Below, piece by piece: positions 1 to 7,175 of a stretch of 64,000 nucleotides of DNA. The notes beneath the pieces were generated by a model. That model searched no databases. It saw nothing but the letters and a program-made list of their open reading frames with translations, and was not told where the DNA came from. The stretch covers positions 1-64,000 of the forward strand of contig NZ_AWFA01000004.1 of assembly GCF_000682675.1 (NCBI RefSeq), in the 5' to 3' direction. The stretch's first letter is position 1. Each line of letters starts with the position of its first letter. This stretch comes from Hyphomonas pacifica (lineage in GTDB: Bacteria > Pseudomonadota > Alphaproteobacteria > Caulobacterales > Hyphomonadaceae). The translations under genes were made by a program, and so were the position numbers.

Positions 1-1
1 G

Positions 2-106
2 GAAAAGCCCGAAGCGCTGATCCCGGCCATGCTGGAAAACTTCCTAGGCTCTGACGCCGGATTCAAACGGGCCAGAAAAGCCCTTCACGCCAACAAGGAA
101 AGGTAA
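2..106 (+). CDS. C-terminal end of an unknown protein (partial)
   Basis: An open frame enters from the left edge and stops at TAA 104-106, giving the last 34 residues of a protein that ends ...ALHANKER. The stop lies 5 bases before the next ATG and the next gene's ribosome binding site (AAGGAAAGG, 95-103) sits inside this end, so the two genes are probably co-transcribed. The fragment is too short to name. By position next to DUF736 it may be a conjugation or replication gene of the mobile element, but that is inference. Confidence 0.45.
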   Translation, partial: EKPEALIPAMLENFLGSDAGFKRARKALHANKER

Positions 107-111
107 TTCTC

Positions 112-426
112 ATGGCACAAATCGGCACCTTCACTGCGAAAGACGGCAAATACACTGGCACGATCCGCACCATGACGATCAATGTCAAAGCCCAGCTTGT
201 TCCGAACACCGACAAGGCAAGCGACGGCGCACCCGACTTCCGGCTCTATGCAGGCGGCGCAGAACTCGGCGCGGCCTGGCGGCAGGAAAGCAAGGATGGC
301 GAGACGCCATACCTCGCCGTCAAGCTGGATGACCCAAGCTTCGCCAGCCCGATGCGCGCAGCGTTCTTCGAGAATGAAGCCGACGGCACCGGCGTCATGG
401 TCTGGAACCGCGCCAAAGCGAACTGA
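112..426 (+). CDS. DUF736 family protein
   Basis: This 104-residue protein opens with MAQIGTFTAKDG, has the TGTIRTMTI segment, and near its end has the FRLYAGGAELGAAW block followed by YLAVKLDDPSF. These are the hallmarks of DUF736, a small single-domain family of unknown function found almost only on integrative and conjugative elements and plasmids of alpha- and gammaproteobacteria. Length is normal for the family. The start has a good Shine-Dalgarno (AAGGAAAGG) eight bases upstream. Its presence is the main sign that the region to the left of the integrase is a conjugative-type element. Confidence 0.9.
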   Translation: MAQIGTFTAKDGKYTGTIRTMTINVKAQLVPNTDKASDGAPDFRLYAGGAELGAAWRQESKDGETPYLAVKLDDPSFASPMRAAFFENEADGTGVMVWNRAKAN

Positions 427-445
427 ACAGCCAGGCAGCGATCCG

Positions 446-649
446 ATGAGTCTCTCCATTCAGGACCTTGAAGAAGGCCGCCGGATCGCGGCGCTGGTCG
501 TGCGCTATTGCGGCGAGAAGTATTTCCCGCTGTTCGACCGCTTTGACCGGGAGGTGCAGAAACGCCGCTCCGCAAAAGACCGGATTGAAGCGGCGCTGAG
601 CCGTCCAACCCCCGAAACTCCCAGCGAAAGGCCTCCTCTTGATTTCTGA
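446..649 (+). CDS. Small hypothetical protein following DUF736
   Basis: A 67-residue protein starting MSLSIQDLEEGRRIAAL and ending in a proline-rich tail. It is mostly charged and helical by eye, with no signal peptide or membrane segment. It follows the DUF736 gene by 19 bases in the same direction, so it is likely in the same transcript. The in-frame extension upstream to position 182 runs inside the DUF736 gene in another frame and was dropped. Function is not recognised; small genes in this position are common on alphaproteobacterial elements. Confidence 0.55.
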   Translation: MSLSIQDLEEGRRIAALVVRYCGEKYFPLFDRFDREVQKRRSAKDRIEAALSRPTPETPSERPPLDF

Positions 650-650
650 A

Positions 651-674
651 GAAAGAAATGATACTTATTCTTTC
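651..674. promoter_or_regulatory. Inverted repeat upstream of the RES/Xre pair, candidate operator
   Basis: Perfect 7-bp arms GAAAGAA (651-657) and TTCTTTC (668-674) separated by 10 bases, ending 18 bases before the antitoxin ATG. A dyad at this place fits autoregulation by the Xre-type antitoxin, as is usual in type II modules. The role is inferred from position only. Confidence 0.45.
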
Positions 675-692
675 ACAGGAAAGGATATGACC

Positions 693-1070
693 ATGTCTCA
701 GACACTCACAGCAGGCGATCCGGAACGGGCGCGGGTCATGACCATGGCCGTCATGCGCGCAGCTGAAAAGCTGGGGCTTTCCGGCAAGGACCTCGCCACG
801 ATTCTCGGCGTTTCGGAACCCACGGTCTCGCGGATGCGCAAAAACGAGTTCCGTCTGGAAGAAGGCTCCAAGGCTTTTGAGCTCGGTGCCTTGTTCGTCC
901 GTCTTTTCCGCTCGCTTGATGCGATCACGGGCGGCGACAGCAAGGTCGCTCATGCCTGGCTGCGCAATGAAAACCGGGCGCTTGGCGGTCGTCCTCTCGA
1001 TCAGATCAAGACGATTACAGGACTGACCCATGGCCTTGCCTATCTGGATTCCAGACGCGCTCCGCTCTGA
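693..1070 (+). CDS. Xre/MbcA/ParS-type antitoxin
   Basis: A 125-residue protein with an N-terminal helix-turn-helix (around LSGKDLATILGVSEPTVSRM, residues 29-48) and a C-terminal toxin-binding domain of the MbcA/ParS/Xre (DUF2384) type. The latter is seen in the LFRSLDAITGGDSKVAHAWL stretch and the GGRPLDQI motif. It is the expected partner of the RES protein that starts inside its 3' end (41-base overlap). The frame is open upstream to a TTG at 639, but AGGAAAGGA at 677-685 places the start at ATG 693, with ATG 687 too close. The antitoxin should bind its own promoter; an inverted repeat lies just upstream. Confidence 0.85.
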   Translation: MSQTLTAGDPERARVMTMAVMRAAEKLGLSGKDLATILGVSEPTVSRMRKNEFRLEEGSKAFELGALFVRLFRSLDAITGGDSKVAHAWLRNENRALGGRPLDQIKTITGLTHGLAYLDSRRAPL

Positions 1071-1791
1071 GCAGAAACCCGTCGAACAAACCTTCTGGCG
1101 ATGCGTGGAGGCGCAGCATGGCGTCTCCACGCTGCAGCTTGTCGACACGCTGGACGAACAACGCCTTCTGGAAGACATACTCGAAGAGACCAAGCCCCCG
1201 GTCCCGCCGGAATGCGAGGGTCTGCATTATCTCTATATGACGCCGTTCCGCTACGGGCTTTATCCGAACGGTTCACGTTTCCGCAAAGCGGGGCCAACGC
1301 CCGGCGTCTATTATGTCTCCGAAGCGCCATCGACCGCAATCATCGAGACCGCTTTCCACCTTCTGCTGTTCTACGCCGACTCTCCCGGCACCCCGTTTCC
1401 CTCCCAGCCCAGTGAGCACACGGCGTTCGATGTCCCCATCAAAACTCAAAGCGCTATCGACCTGACGAGAAAACCATTCAGCGACACCAGCGAAATCTGG
1501 ATGCATCCATCCAACTATGACCCGTGCCAGCAACTTGAAGAAGCCGCCCGCGCCGAAGAGATCGAACTCATCCGCTACGCATCGGTCCGCGACCCTGACC
1601 ACAAGCCGAACGCCGCCATCCTGACCTGCACCGCCTTTGACGCTCAAGCCCCAACCGAACACCAGACCTGGCGACTTTGGTTCAACAAGGCTGGCGTTCA
1701 TGCAATCTGCGAATTTAGGGGAGAGAGATTCAGTGTTGCACCGGAGGAATGGAGCAATGACGAAAGGCTTCATCCTCTTACTTGGATTTAG
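1030..1791 (+). CDS. RES-domain toxin (NAD+ phosphorylase/glycohydrolase family)
   Basis: A 253-residue RES-domain protein. Visible features are FWRCVEA near the start, the PFRYGLYPNGSRFRKAG segment, GVYYVSEAPSTAIIETAFH (the family's conserved Arg/Tyr/Glu pocket region) and a C-terminal RLWFNKAGVHAICEF. RES toxins of Xre-RES modules deplete NAD+ and stop growth when not held by the antitoxin. The start overlaps the antitoxin gene, giving translational coupling with the antitoxin first. At 253 residues it is longer than the smallest RES toxins (about 150-160) but within the known range. It may serve to stabilise the integrated element. Confidence 0.85.
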   Translation: MALPIWIPDALRSEQKPVEQTFWRCVEAQHGVSTLQLVDTLDEQRLLEDILEETKPPVPPECEGLHYLYMTPFRYGLYPNGSRFRKAGPTPGVYYVSEAPSTAIIETAFHLLLFYADSPGTPFPSQPSEHTAFDVPIKTQSAIDLTRKPFSDTSEIWMHPSNYDPCQQLEEAARAEEIELIRYASVRDPDHKPNAAILTCTAFDAQAPTEHQTWRLWFNKAGVHAICEFRGERFSVAPEEWSNDERLHPLTWI

Positions 1792-1990
1792 ACTGCAAGA
1801 TCCCAAAAGCAGCCGAAACGAACTCGGCTCGAAATCCCTAAAAGGCAGACATCCCAAACCCGTTTTCACACAGCCACTCCCAGAAGCGGACATTAGAAAC
1901 GCGTGCTCGCCGGGGCTGGGAGTCGCCAGCTCGGGCCGGATTATCTCGGAGGCCTTTCGCCGAAGATATGGCGCGCCAAACATCAATTGC

Positions 1991-2018
1991 TTGACATACT
2001 TAGCGCGCTTGATACAAT
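1991..2018 (+). promoter_or_regulatory. Sigma70-type promoter of the Argonaute operon, with start codon almost at the transcription start
   Basis: TTGACA (1991-1996), a 16-base spacer and TACAAT (2013-2018) form a near-consensus promoter. The expected transcription start, about seven bases after the -10 box, is near 2025, and the Xre ATG is at 2027. The message is therefore predicted to be leaderless or nearly so. GCTTGACATA (1989-1998) and GCTTGATACA (2007-2016) form an imperfect direct repeat over the two boxes, a possible binding site for the encoded regulator. Confidence 0.65.
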
Positions 2019-2026
2019 TAGCAACA

Positions 2027-2389
2027 ATGACTGATTCTTCGAACAAGCTAGGAAAATATCTGGCGCGAACGCGAACGGACGCAAAGCTCAGCTTGCGGGC
2101 TGTTGAAGCGGAGACTGGCGTTTCCAACGCCTATCTCAGTCAACTGGAAACCGGGAAAATCAAAACCCCGTCCCCGAGTGTTTTGCACACACTGGCTGAA
2201 CGATATCAGATCTCATACGCCCACCTGATGGAACTCGCTGGATACCCGATTCCTGAAACTGGTCAGCCGCGTCTGAACACGCCATCAAGTCAATTTGCGG
2301 CCCGGCTTGGTGTAGTCACCCCAGACGAAGAAGACGCCCTTGTTGACTTTCTTGAGCTCATCCGCAAACGCGACAGAGGGCGCCAATGA
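2027..2389 (+). CDS. Xre-family regulator heading the Argonaute operon
   Basis: A 120-residue protein with an N-terminal Cro/CI-type helix-turn-helix (residues about 8-65: LGKYLARTRTDAKLSLRAVE then SNAYLSQLETGKIKTPSP). A SinR-like segment YQISYAHLMELAGYPIP follows. The C-terminal third (TPDEEDALVDFLELIRKRD) resembles the short tail of regulators in phage and conflict islands. The frame is open upstream to 1637, but a strong promoter at 1991-2018 forces the start at ATG 2027. Its stop overlaps the nuclease start (ATGA), so it is the first gene of the operon and probably represses it. A role as sensor or target of the downstream HExxH protein, as in ImmR/ImmA pairs, is possible but not shown. 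Confidence 0.85.
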   Translation: MTDSSNKLGKYLARTRTDAKLSLRAVEAETGVSNAYLSQLETGKIKTPSPSVLHTLAERYQISYAHLMELAGYPIPETGQPRLNTPSSQFAARLGVVTPDEEDALVDFLELIRKRDRGRQ

Positions 2390-3336
2390 GATGGTCGTAT
2401 TCTTCTGCGCGCCTCTTTCGTCAATGCCAACGCAAATGGTATTTCGCGAAAATCATGGCCGGCCCCGGTAAGCTCACAGATGACGCCCGCTTGAGAGCTC
2501 GCCGGCTCAGCCATCTCTCAACCCTTTCTGCGTGGCGCGGTGATATCGTCGACACGGTCATTTCTGAGCGCATCATCCCAGCTCTGCAAATGGGGGATCG
2601 GATCAAATCTGGGGAAGTGAGAACGTATGCCAGGAAACTATTCGACCAACAGCGCGCTTTCGCGGAGAAAAACCGCAAAGAAGATCTAACGCTCGTAAAA
2701 TCGCACCACCCGAGCGAGTTCGCGCTCTTTCATGAACACGTCTATGGACCAGAGCCGACGGAAGATGACTTCGACGCGGCATGGCATGACATCGTTACAG
2801 CATTCTCAACGCTTTACGCGCTTGATGATTTTCGTGCGCAATTGGTTGCGGGTATGAGTTACTATGCCCAACCGCCATTGCATTTCGATATTGTCGCGGA
2901 CCTGAAAGGTAAAGCCGTACCCGATCTAATCGTCTATACCGACGATGCGCCCATTCAGATCATCGACTGGAAAGTACACACAGACGGCACAAATGACGCC
3001 CGCGGACAATTGGCGAGCTATGCGATCGCACTCAGCCGCATGATAAAACCCAATCGCAATTTTCCATTAGAAGGCTGGCAAGCCCCTGCAAAAGACATCG
3101 TTCTGAAGGAAGTCCAACTGCTCTTGGGCGACGTGCGCACCCATGAATTGACAGATGACGATATTGAGGACGCAGAAGCTTTTATGATGCACACGGCATT
3201 TAGCATGGAGCAGCTTCAAGACGGCAAGAAATTCGCTAATTGCGATATCGAAGAGTTCGAAGCCACCAGCGATCCAGAGCTTTGCGCGAGCTGCGCTTTT
3301 CAATCCATATGCTGGGAGACTGCAGGCCATGCGTGA
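2386..3336 (+). CDS. Cas4/RecB-like PD-(D/E)XK nuclease with predicted 4Fe-4S cluster
   Basis: A 316-residue protein with the RecB-family nuclease core. D180 lies in AVPDLIVY, the DWK triad in IIDWKVH (D194, K196) and a QxxxY motif at Q208-Y212. One cysteine near the N-terminus (C14, FRQCQRKW) and three near the C-terminus (C300, C303, C309: CASCAFQSIC) match the Cas4/AddB pattern in which a 4Fe-4S cluster clamps the ends of the domain. The expected activity is metal-dependent DNA cleavage, often 5'-3' on single strands for this group. It overlaps the regulator upstream (ATGA) and the Argonaute gene downstream by 8 bases, so partnership with the Argonaute is likely. It could supply guides, resect targets or act as the effector. 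Confidence 0.82.
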   Translation: MRWSYSSARLFRQCQRKWYFAKIMAGPGKLTDDARLRARRLSHLSTLSAWRGDIVDTVISERIIPALQMGDRIKSGEVRTYARKLFDQQRAFAEKNRKEDLTLVKSHHPSEFALFHEHVYGPEPTEDDFDAAWHDIVTAFSTLYALDDFRAQLVAGMSYYAQPPLHFDIVADLKGKAVPDLIVYTDDAPIQIIDWKVHTDGTNDARGQLASYAIALSRMIKPNRNFPLEGWQAPAKDIVLKEVQLLLGDVRTHELTDDDIEDAEAFMMHTAFSMEQLQDGKKFANCDIEEFEATSDPELCASCAFQSICWETAGHA

Positions 3337-5692
3337 AACAAACATCTATGAATTGTCCGGCCTTGAGACCGTCAGCACCTCATACCGCTTGTTCGAACTT
3401 CAGGGTGCTCCAGAATTTAGTCCGGAATACTACGCTGGTGTCTCTCGCCTCGTTCGCACACTGAGCCGTCGTCACCAGGCGCCCTTTACCTCAATCCAAC
3501 GCGGCGAGACCATGCTCCTCGCGGCCCCTGAAGCGCTCTCCGGTGATCTCGCAGAACATCACAATTTGGCGCGCTGGGTAGCCACCTTAAAATCCCTCGG
3601 CGATTCCATTGAGATCGACTGCTCGGTCAGCGGCGACGAACTGGACCCCATTCGCCTGCGCTTCTTGAATTTCATGATCCAGTCGCCCCTGTTTAATCAT
3701 GGCGAGCTTTGGCAGCCGCGCGCAGGCGATGCGTTTTACTATCGCAAGCCCGCCGATACATTTGACGGCATTGAACTGTTTGAAGGCATTGCCGTGAGGG
3801 CCGTGCCCTATCCTGGCGGCGGCTTTGGCGTCATGCTGGATGCGCGAACAAAACTGATTTCGCAGCGCGCGGTGGGGGCTTATGCCGACCCAAACTTTAT
3901 CAGGCGCCTGAAAAACACGTCTTGTCTCTATCGCATGGGCGACATCTGGTACGAAATTAAGATTAGCGGCGCCAATCAGACCGTCAGCCACCCCATCCTG
4001 TTTAAGGACAATCAGCCTGTCTCTCTGAAAGCCTACCTGCATGAACAAGCGCGCCAGCCCATACCAAAAAGCCTGATAGACTTAAAAGGCGACGGCGTCG
4101 TGCTAACCTATCGCGGTTCGGACTCCGCTGAGGTTAAGGCCGCGCCCGCAGAGCTTTGTTTCCCAATTGTCGATACACACTCAAAGCGCGGCGCGCGCCA
4201 TCAACGCCGCTCCATCCAAGCGCCGCATATCAGACGCAGCAAAGCCTATCGCTTCAAACAGCGTTTCTTACGGGACATCAAAATCGGAAATGCTGTGCTG
4301 AGCGTCGCTGATCAGCCCGCAGCGTTGAAAACGCGGCCGATCGATCTGCCGGAGCTACAGTTCGGTTCAAACCGCATCCTCTACGGGACCGACCGCGGCG
4401 GTGACCGGATCGATCTTCGCCAATACGCCAAAAATCGCCGCACGCTTCTGGAACGCGCCGATGTCGGCTTTTTTGAAACCTCGCCCTTAGAACCCCAATG
4501 CCTCGTGCTGCCGAAAAGCGTCATGAATGCCTGGGGCAATGAGTTCGTGCGCGATCTCACCGCGGAAGTGAAACGCCTCCATCCAACCGGAAACTATAAG
4601 CCAACCGTCATCGCCTTTGATGATGTCAGCGCAACCGTGGACGCGCGCTCTCAAGCCGAAGCCATTTTTAAACTCGCAGAAGATGGCGATCTTCCACCGG
4701 GAGACTGTGCGATCATGATCCATCGCACAAAAGGCAAAGCCCGTGCCCAAGAAGAACTCCCCGCTTTGCTGATCAATAAATTGCGCAAGTCCTACGGCGT
4801 GAACGCCGCCATTTTTCACGCCACGGTCCCCGGCAATGCCTATCGCCGAGAAAGCGCTTCAGACGGCGCCCGCTATGTGCGCAAGCGCGACGAAAAGGGA
4901 CGCTTTTCCGGTTATCTCACAGGTGCGGCGCTGAACAAGATCCTCCTGCCAAACGCCAAATGGCCATTTGTCCTCAAAGACGAGCTTGTCGCCGATATTG
5001 TTGTCGGCATTGATGTCAAACATCACACTGCTGCGCTTGTGCTGATCGCAGAAGGCGGACGGATTATCCGCCACACGCTGAGGCTCTCGACCAAGAATGA
5101 AAAACTCCCCGCAGGGATCGTCGAGACCAAGCTGGTTGAACTGATTAGCAATGAAGCGCCACATCTGAGCCGCCTGACCAAAACCATCGCCATTCATCGC
5201 GACGGTCGCATTTGGCCGAGCGAACTCAAAGGCCTTCGCGCGGCCTGCCGGAAGCTGGCGGATGATGGTCACATCGATCCGGCTTTTGACCTGAACGTCT
5301 TCGAAGTCTCCAAATCGGCCCCGGCCCGTTTGCGTCTGTTTTCCGTTGACCGATCCGCTGGTCGCAAGCCCCGAATTGAAAACCCTGAACTCGGAGATTG
5401 GATGATGCTGACGGAGACTGACGGGTATGTCTGCACGACAGGCGCGCCGCTCTTGCGCGGCGGCGCCGCCCGCCCCCTGCATGTCAAACAAGTGGCTGGC
5501 GACATGTCCTTGCAAGACGCCCTCAGCGATGTCTTTCGCCTCTCCTGCCTGACCTGGACACGGCCCGAAAGCTGCTCGCGCCTGCCAATCTCGCTAAAGC
5601 TTTGCGACATGCTGCTCATGGATGAAGGCACCGCGCATGACGAGGATGAAATCCTCCACGCCAATGATGATACCCCGGCGGTCTCGGCATGA
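3329..5692 (+). CDS. Long prokaryotic Argonaute with apparently complete DEDD tetrad
   Basis: A 787-residue protein with the order N, L1, PAZ-like (about 150-280, FEGIAVRAVPYPGGGFGVML then ending PAELCFPIVDT), MID (about 425-550, basic HRTKGKAR at 465-472, ending ALNKILLPNAKWPF) and PIWI (about 555-787). The PIWI residues line up with Thermus thermophilus Argonaute from memory. D562 is in VGIDVK, E591 in STKNEKLP (Glu finger, against GERIP), D625 in HRDGR, and D760 in RLPISLKLCDML (against RLPAPLHLADRL). The Glu to Asp distance, 34, equals that in the Thermus protein. It should therefore be able to cut nucleic acid under guide direction. It overlaps the nuclease gene and the next gene, so it sits mid-operon. 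Not a PIWI-RE protein. Confidence 0.88.
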   Translation: MRETNIYELSGLETVSTSYRLFELQGAPEFSPEYYAGVSRLVRTLSRRHQAPFTSIQRGETMLLAAPEALSGDLAEHHNLARWVATLKSLGDSIEIDCSVSGDELDPIRLRFLNFMIQSPLFNHGELWQPRAGDAFYYRKPADTFDGIELFEGIAVRAVPYPGGGFGVMLDARTKLISQRAVGAYADPNFIRRLKNTSCLYRMGDIWYEIKISGANQTVSHPILFKDNQPVSLKAYLHEQARQPIPKSLIDLKGDGVVLTYRGSDSAEVKAAPAELCFPIVDTHSKRGARHQRRSIQAPHIRRSKAYRFKQRFLRDIKIGNAVLSVADQPAALKTRPIDLPELQFGSNRILYGTDRGGDRIDLRQYAKNRRTLLERADVGFFETSPLEPQCLVLPKSVMNAWGNEFVRDLTAEVKRLHPTGNYKPTVIAFDDVSATVDARSQAEAIFKLAEDGDLPPGDCAIMIHRTKGKARAQEELPALLINKLRKSYGVNAAIFHATVPGNAYRRESASDGARYVRKRDEKGRFSGYLTGAALNKILLPNAKWPFVLKDELVADIVVGIDVKHHTAALVLIAEGGRIIRHTLRLSTKNEKLPAGIVETKLVELISNEAPHLSRLTKTIAIHRDGRIWPSELKGLRAACRKLADDGHIDPAFDLNVFEVSKSAPARLRLFSVDRSAGRKPRIENPELGDWMMLTETDGYVCTTGAPLLRGGAARPLHVKQVAGDMSLQDALSDVFRLSCLTWTRPESCSRLPISLKLCDMLLMDEGTAHDEDEILHANDDTPAVSA

Positions 5693-6036
5693 GCCAGTTA
5701 TCGCTGATTAGCAATGCGGAATCGATAGCAATCAAGTTCCAATTACTGATCGACGAAGTCCTGCTCTTCGATCGAAATGCAGACAAATACACGGAACTCG
5801 CACGCCTCTTGCGCGCCGCGGCCGCCGGCGCTGACACTGACGCCAGTCATGAAGGATTATTGCTCGATAGCCTATTGCGTAGCGTAAATGGCAGTTCGCG
5901 CACCGATCTGGTTGATCTTGCCGAAGCGCTCGACGAGTCTGAACTTTCGACTGGTGTCCGCGCGGCGCTCAGCGACATCGCCGCGCAAATAGGCTCGGAG
6001 CGCGCTGCGCTCTCAAGCAGGCTCAGCCCTCGGTGA
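5689..6036 (+). CDS. Small unknown protein in the Argonaute operon
   Basis: A 115-residue protein with no recognised domain, no cysteine, no signal peptide and no membrane segment. It is rich in Leu, Ala, Asp and Ser and looks wholly helical. Its start overlaps the Argonaute stop (ATGA) and its stop overlaps the next start (GTGA), so it is translated in step with both. Size and acidic, helical character would suit an adaptor or inhibitor of the HExxH protein that follows. That is a guess from context. Confidence 0.75.
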   Translation: MSQLSLISNAESIAIKFQLLIDEVLLFDRNADKYTELARLLRAAAAGADTDASHEGLLLDSLLRSVNGSSRTDLVDLAEALDESELSTGVRAALSDIAAQIGSERAALSSRLSPR

Positions 6037-7175
6037 TTTCGGCGACCTATCTGCGCGGGGCGATCGCCCACACCATTGCCCGCGCCCGCGCGCTGGTTGA
6101 AATCGCGCAGCAAAGCCCGGCACTGGAATTACGGGACTTGCAAAGGACCTGCACAACGCAATTGAATGAAGCGGTTTTCAACCTCGCAGAAGCGGCAAGA
6201 CTGCTGGACGAAAAGCCCGAAGCGGCAGCATCGGTAGGTCGGATCTATCAAACGGTTACCGAAAGTATAGATCGAACTGAAACCCTCGGCGTCTTCGCCC
6301 TCAAAAACCAATCAGACGAAGACATTGACCTCAACCGGCTCCTGAACAGCATCTGCCAAGAGATCAGTTTTCCGCTAATCCCGCCCACCGTCAGTCACAC
6401 ATCACAATCCTATTTTGAGATCTCGCCCGCATTCAATTTGCTGCGCGTACCACTGATCGAAGGCAGGTTTCTGCTACAGCTCGCTGATCTTTATCATGAG
6501 CTCTGCCATCCGCTCTTATCGCCCATCGGGATCACTAACCCTAAGCTCGATCCGTTGGCGCAAGCCTTCTTGAGTTTGAAAACCGCGCGCGGTCGTGAAC
6601 TCGATCAAGCTCGCCTTCGCGGCGATCGAAGACGCGCCGGTCCTGACCACACACACCGATATGCACTCTGGCGCCGCTGCTGGATCGAAACCTGGATGGA
6701 AGAATTCATCTGTGACGCTTTCGGGGCCTTTTGCGCAGGCCCCGCCTATGGTTGGACGCACCTCCATCTCTGTTACCGAAAAAGCAAACCGCGCTTCACC
6801 GTACCAATCGCCACGCTGCCATCCCATCCAGATGATGAGGCGCGTATGTCTGTGATATTGTATGTCTTGAAACGGCGTGGATTTGATCCGGAAGCCGACG
6901 CTATTGCCCGGGCCTGGACCACGTTCGGGTCAGCGCCCACCGCCCAACAACGCGCGGCCTTCGAGCTTTGCTATCCTCCAGACAGACTAGATGCGATCGC
7001 CGAGGCGGCCATAGACGCCTTTGGCGCGTGCGGGATTTCTGGCCTGCCCGAACAGGATCAGCCCTTAGTCGGCGCAGCGATACAAGACGCCTGGTCAATG
7101 TTCTGGAACCGCCCACATGAATACGATGTCTGGGAAACCAAGGCACGCGCAGAGCTTCAATCAAATCTGTCTTAA
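6033..7175 (+). CDS. HExxH metalloprotease-like protein (M48-like zinc site) closing the Argonaute operon
   Basis: A 380-residue protein starting with GTG that overlaps the previous stop. It contains HELCH (residues 155-159, in LADLYHELCHPLL), the HExxH zinc motif. 64 residues after the motif comes W-M-E-E-F-I-C-D-A-F-G (E223/E224, D228), which matches the ExxxD third-ligand pattern of M48-type gluzincins. The segment before the motif is helical, and the part after it carries GPAYGW and several Trp residues. No signal peptide or membrane helix is visible, so a cytoplasmic enzyme is expected. As last gene of a fully overlapping operon it may act as effector or switch, for example by cleaving the Xre regulator. 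The substrate is unknown. Confidence 0.75.
   Translation: MISATYLRGAIAHTIARARALVEIAQQSPALELRDLQRTCTTQLNEAVFNLAEAARLLDEKPEAAASVGRIYQTVTESIDRTETLGVFALKNQSDEDIDLNRLLNSICQEISFPLIPPTVSHTSQSYFEISPAFNLLRVPLIEGRFLLQLADLYHELCHPLLSPIGITNPKLDPLAQAFLSLKTARGRELDQARLRGDRRRAGPDHTHRYALWRRCWIETWMEEFICDAFGAFCAGPAYGWTHLHLCYRKSKPRFTVPIATLPSHPDDEARMSVILYVLKRRGFDPEADAIARAWTTFGSAPTAQQRAAFELCYPPDRLDAIAEAAIDAFGACGISGLPEQDQPLVGAAIQDAWSMFWNRPHEYDVWETKARAELQSNLS

Noticed and set aside
2386-3336. CRISPR-associated Cas4
   Set aside because: The motifs are Cas4-like but there is no CRISPR array or other cas gene in the window; it belongs to the Argonaute operon.
3329-5692. PIWI-RE or short pAgo-TIR/SPARTA-type system
   Set aside because: The protein has its own PAZ-like and N-terminal regions and a DEDD site, too long for a short pAgo; no DinG-type helicase or TIR/APAZ partner is present.
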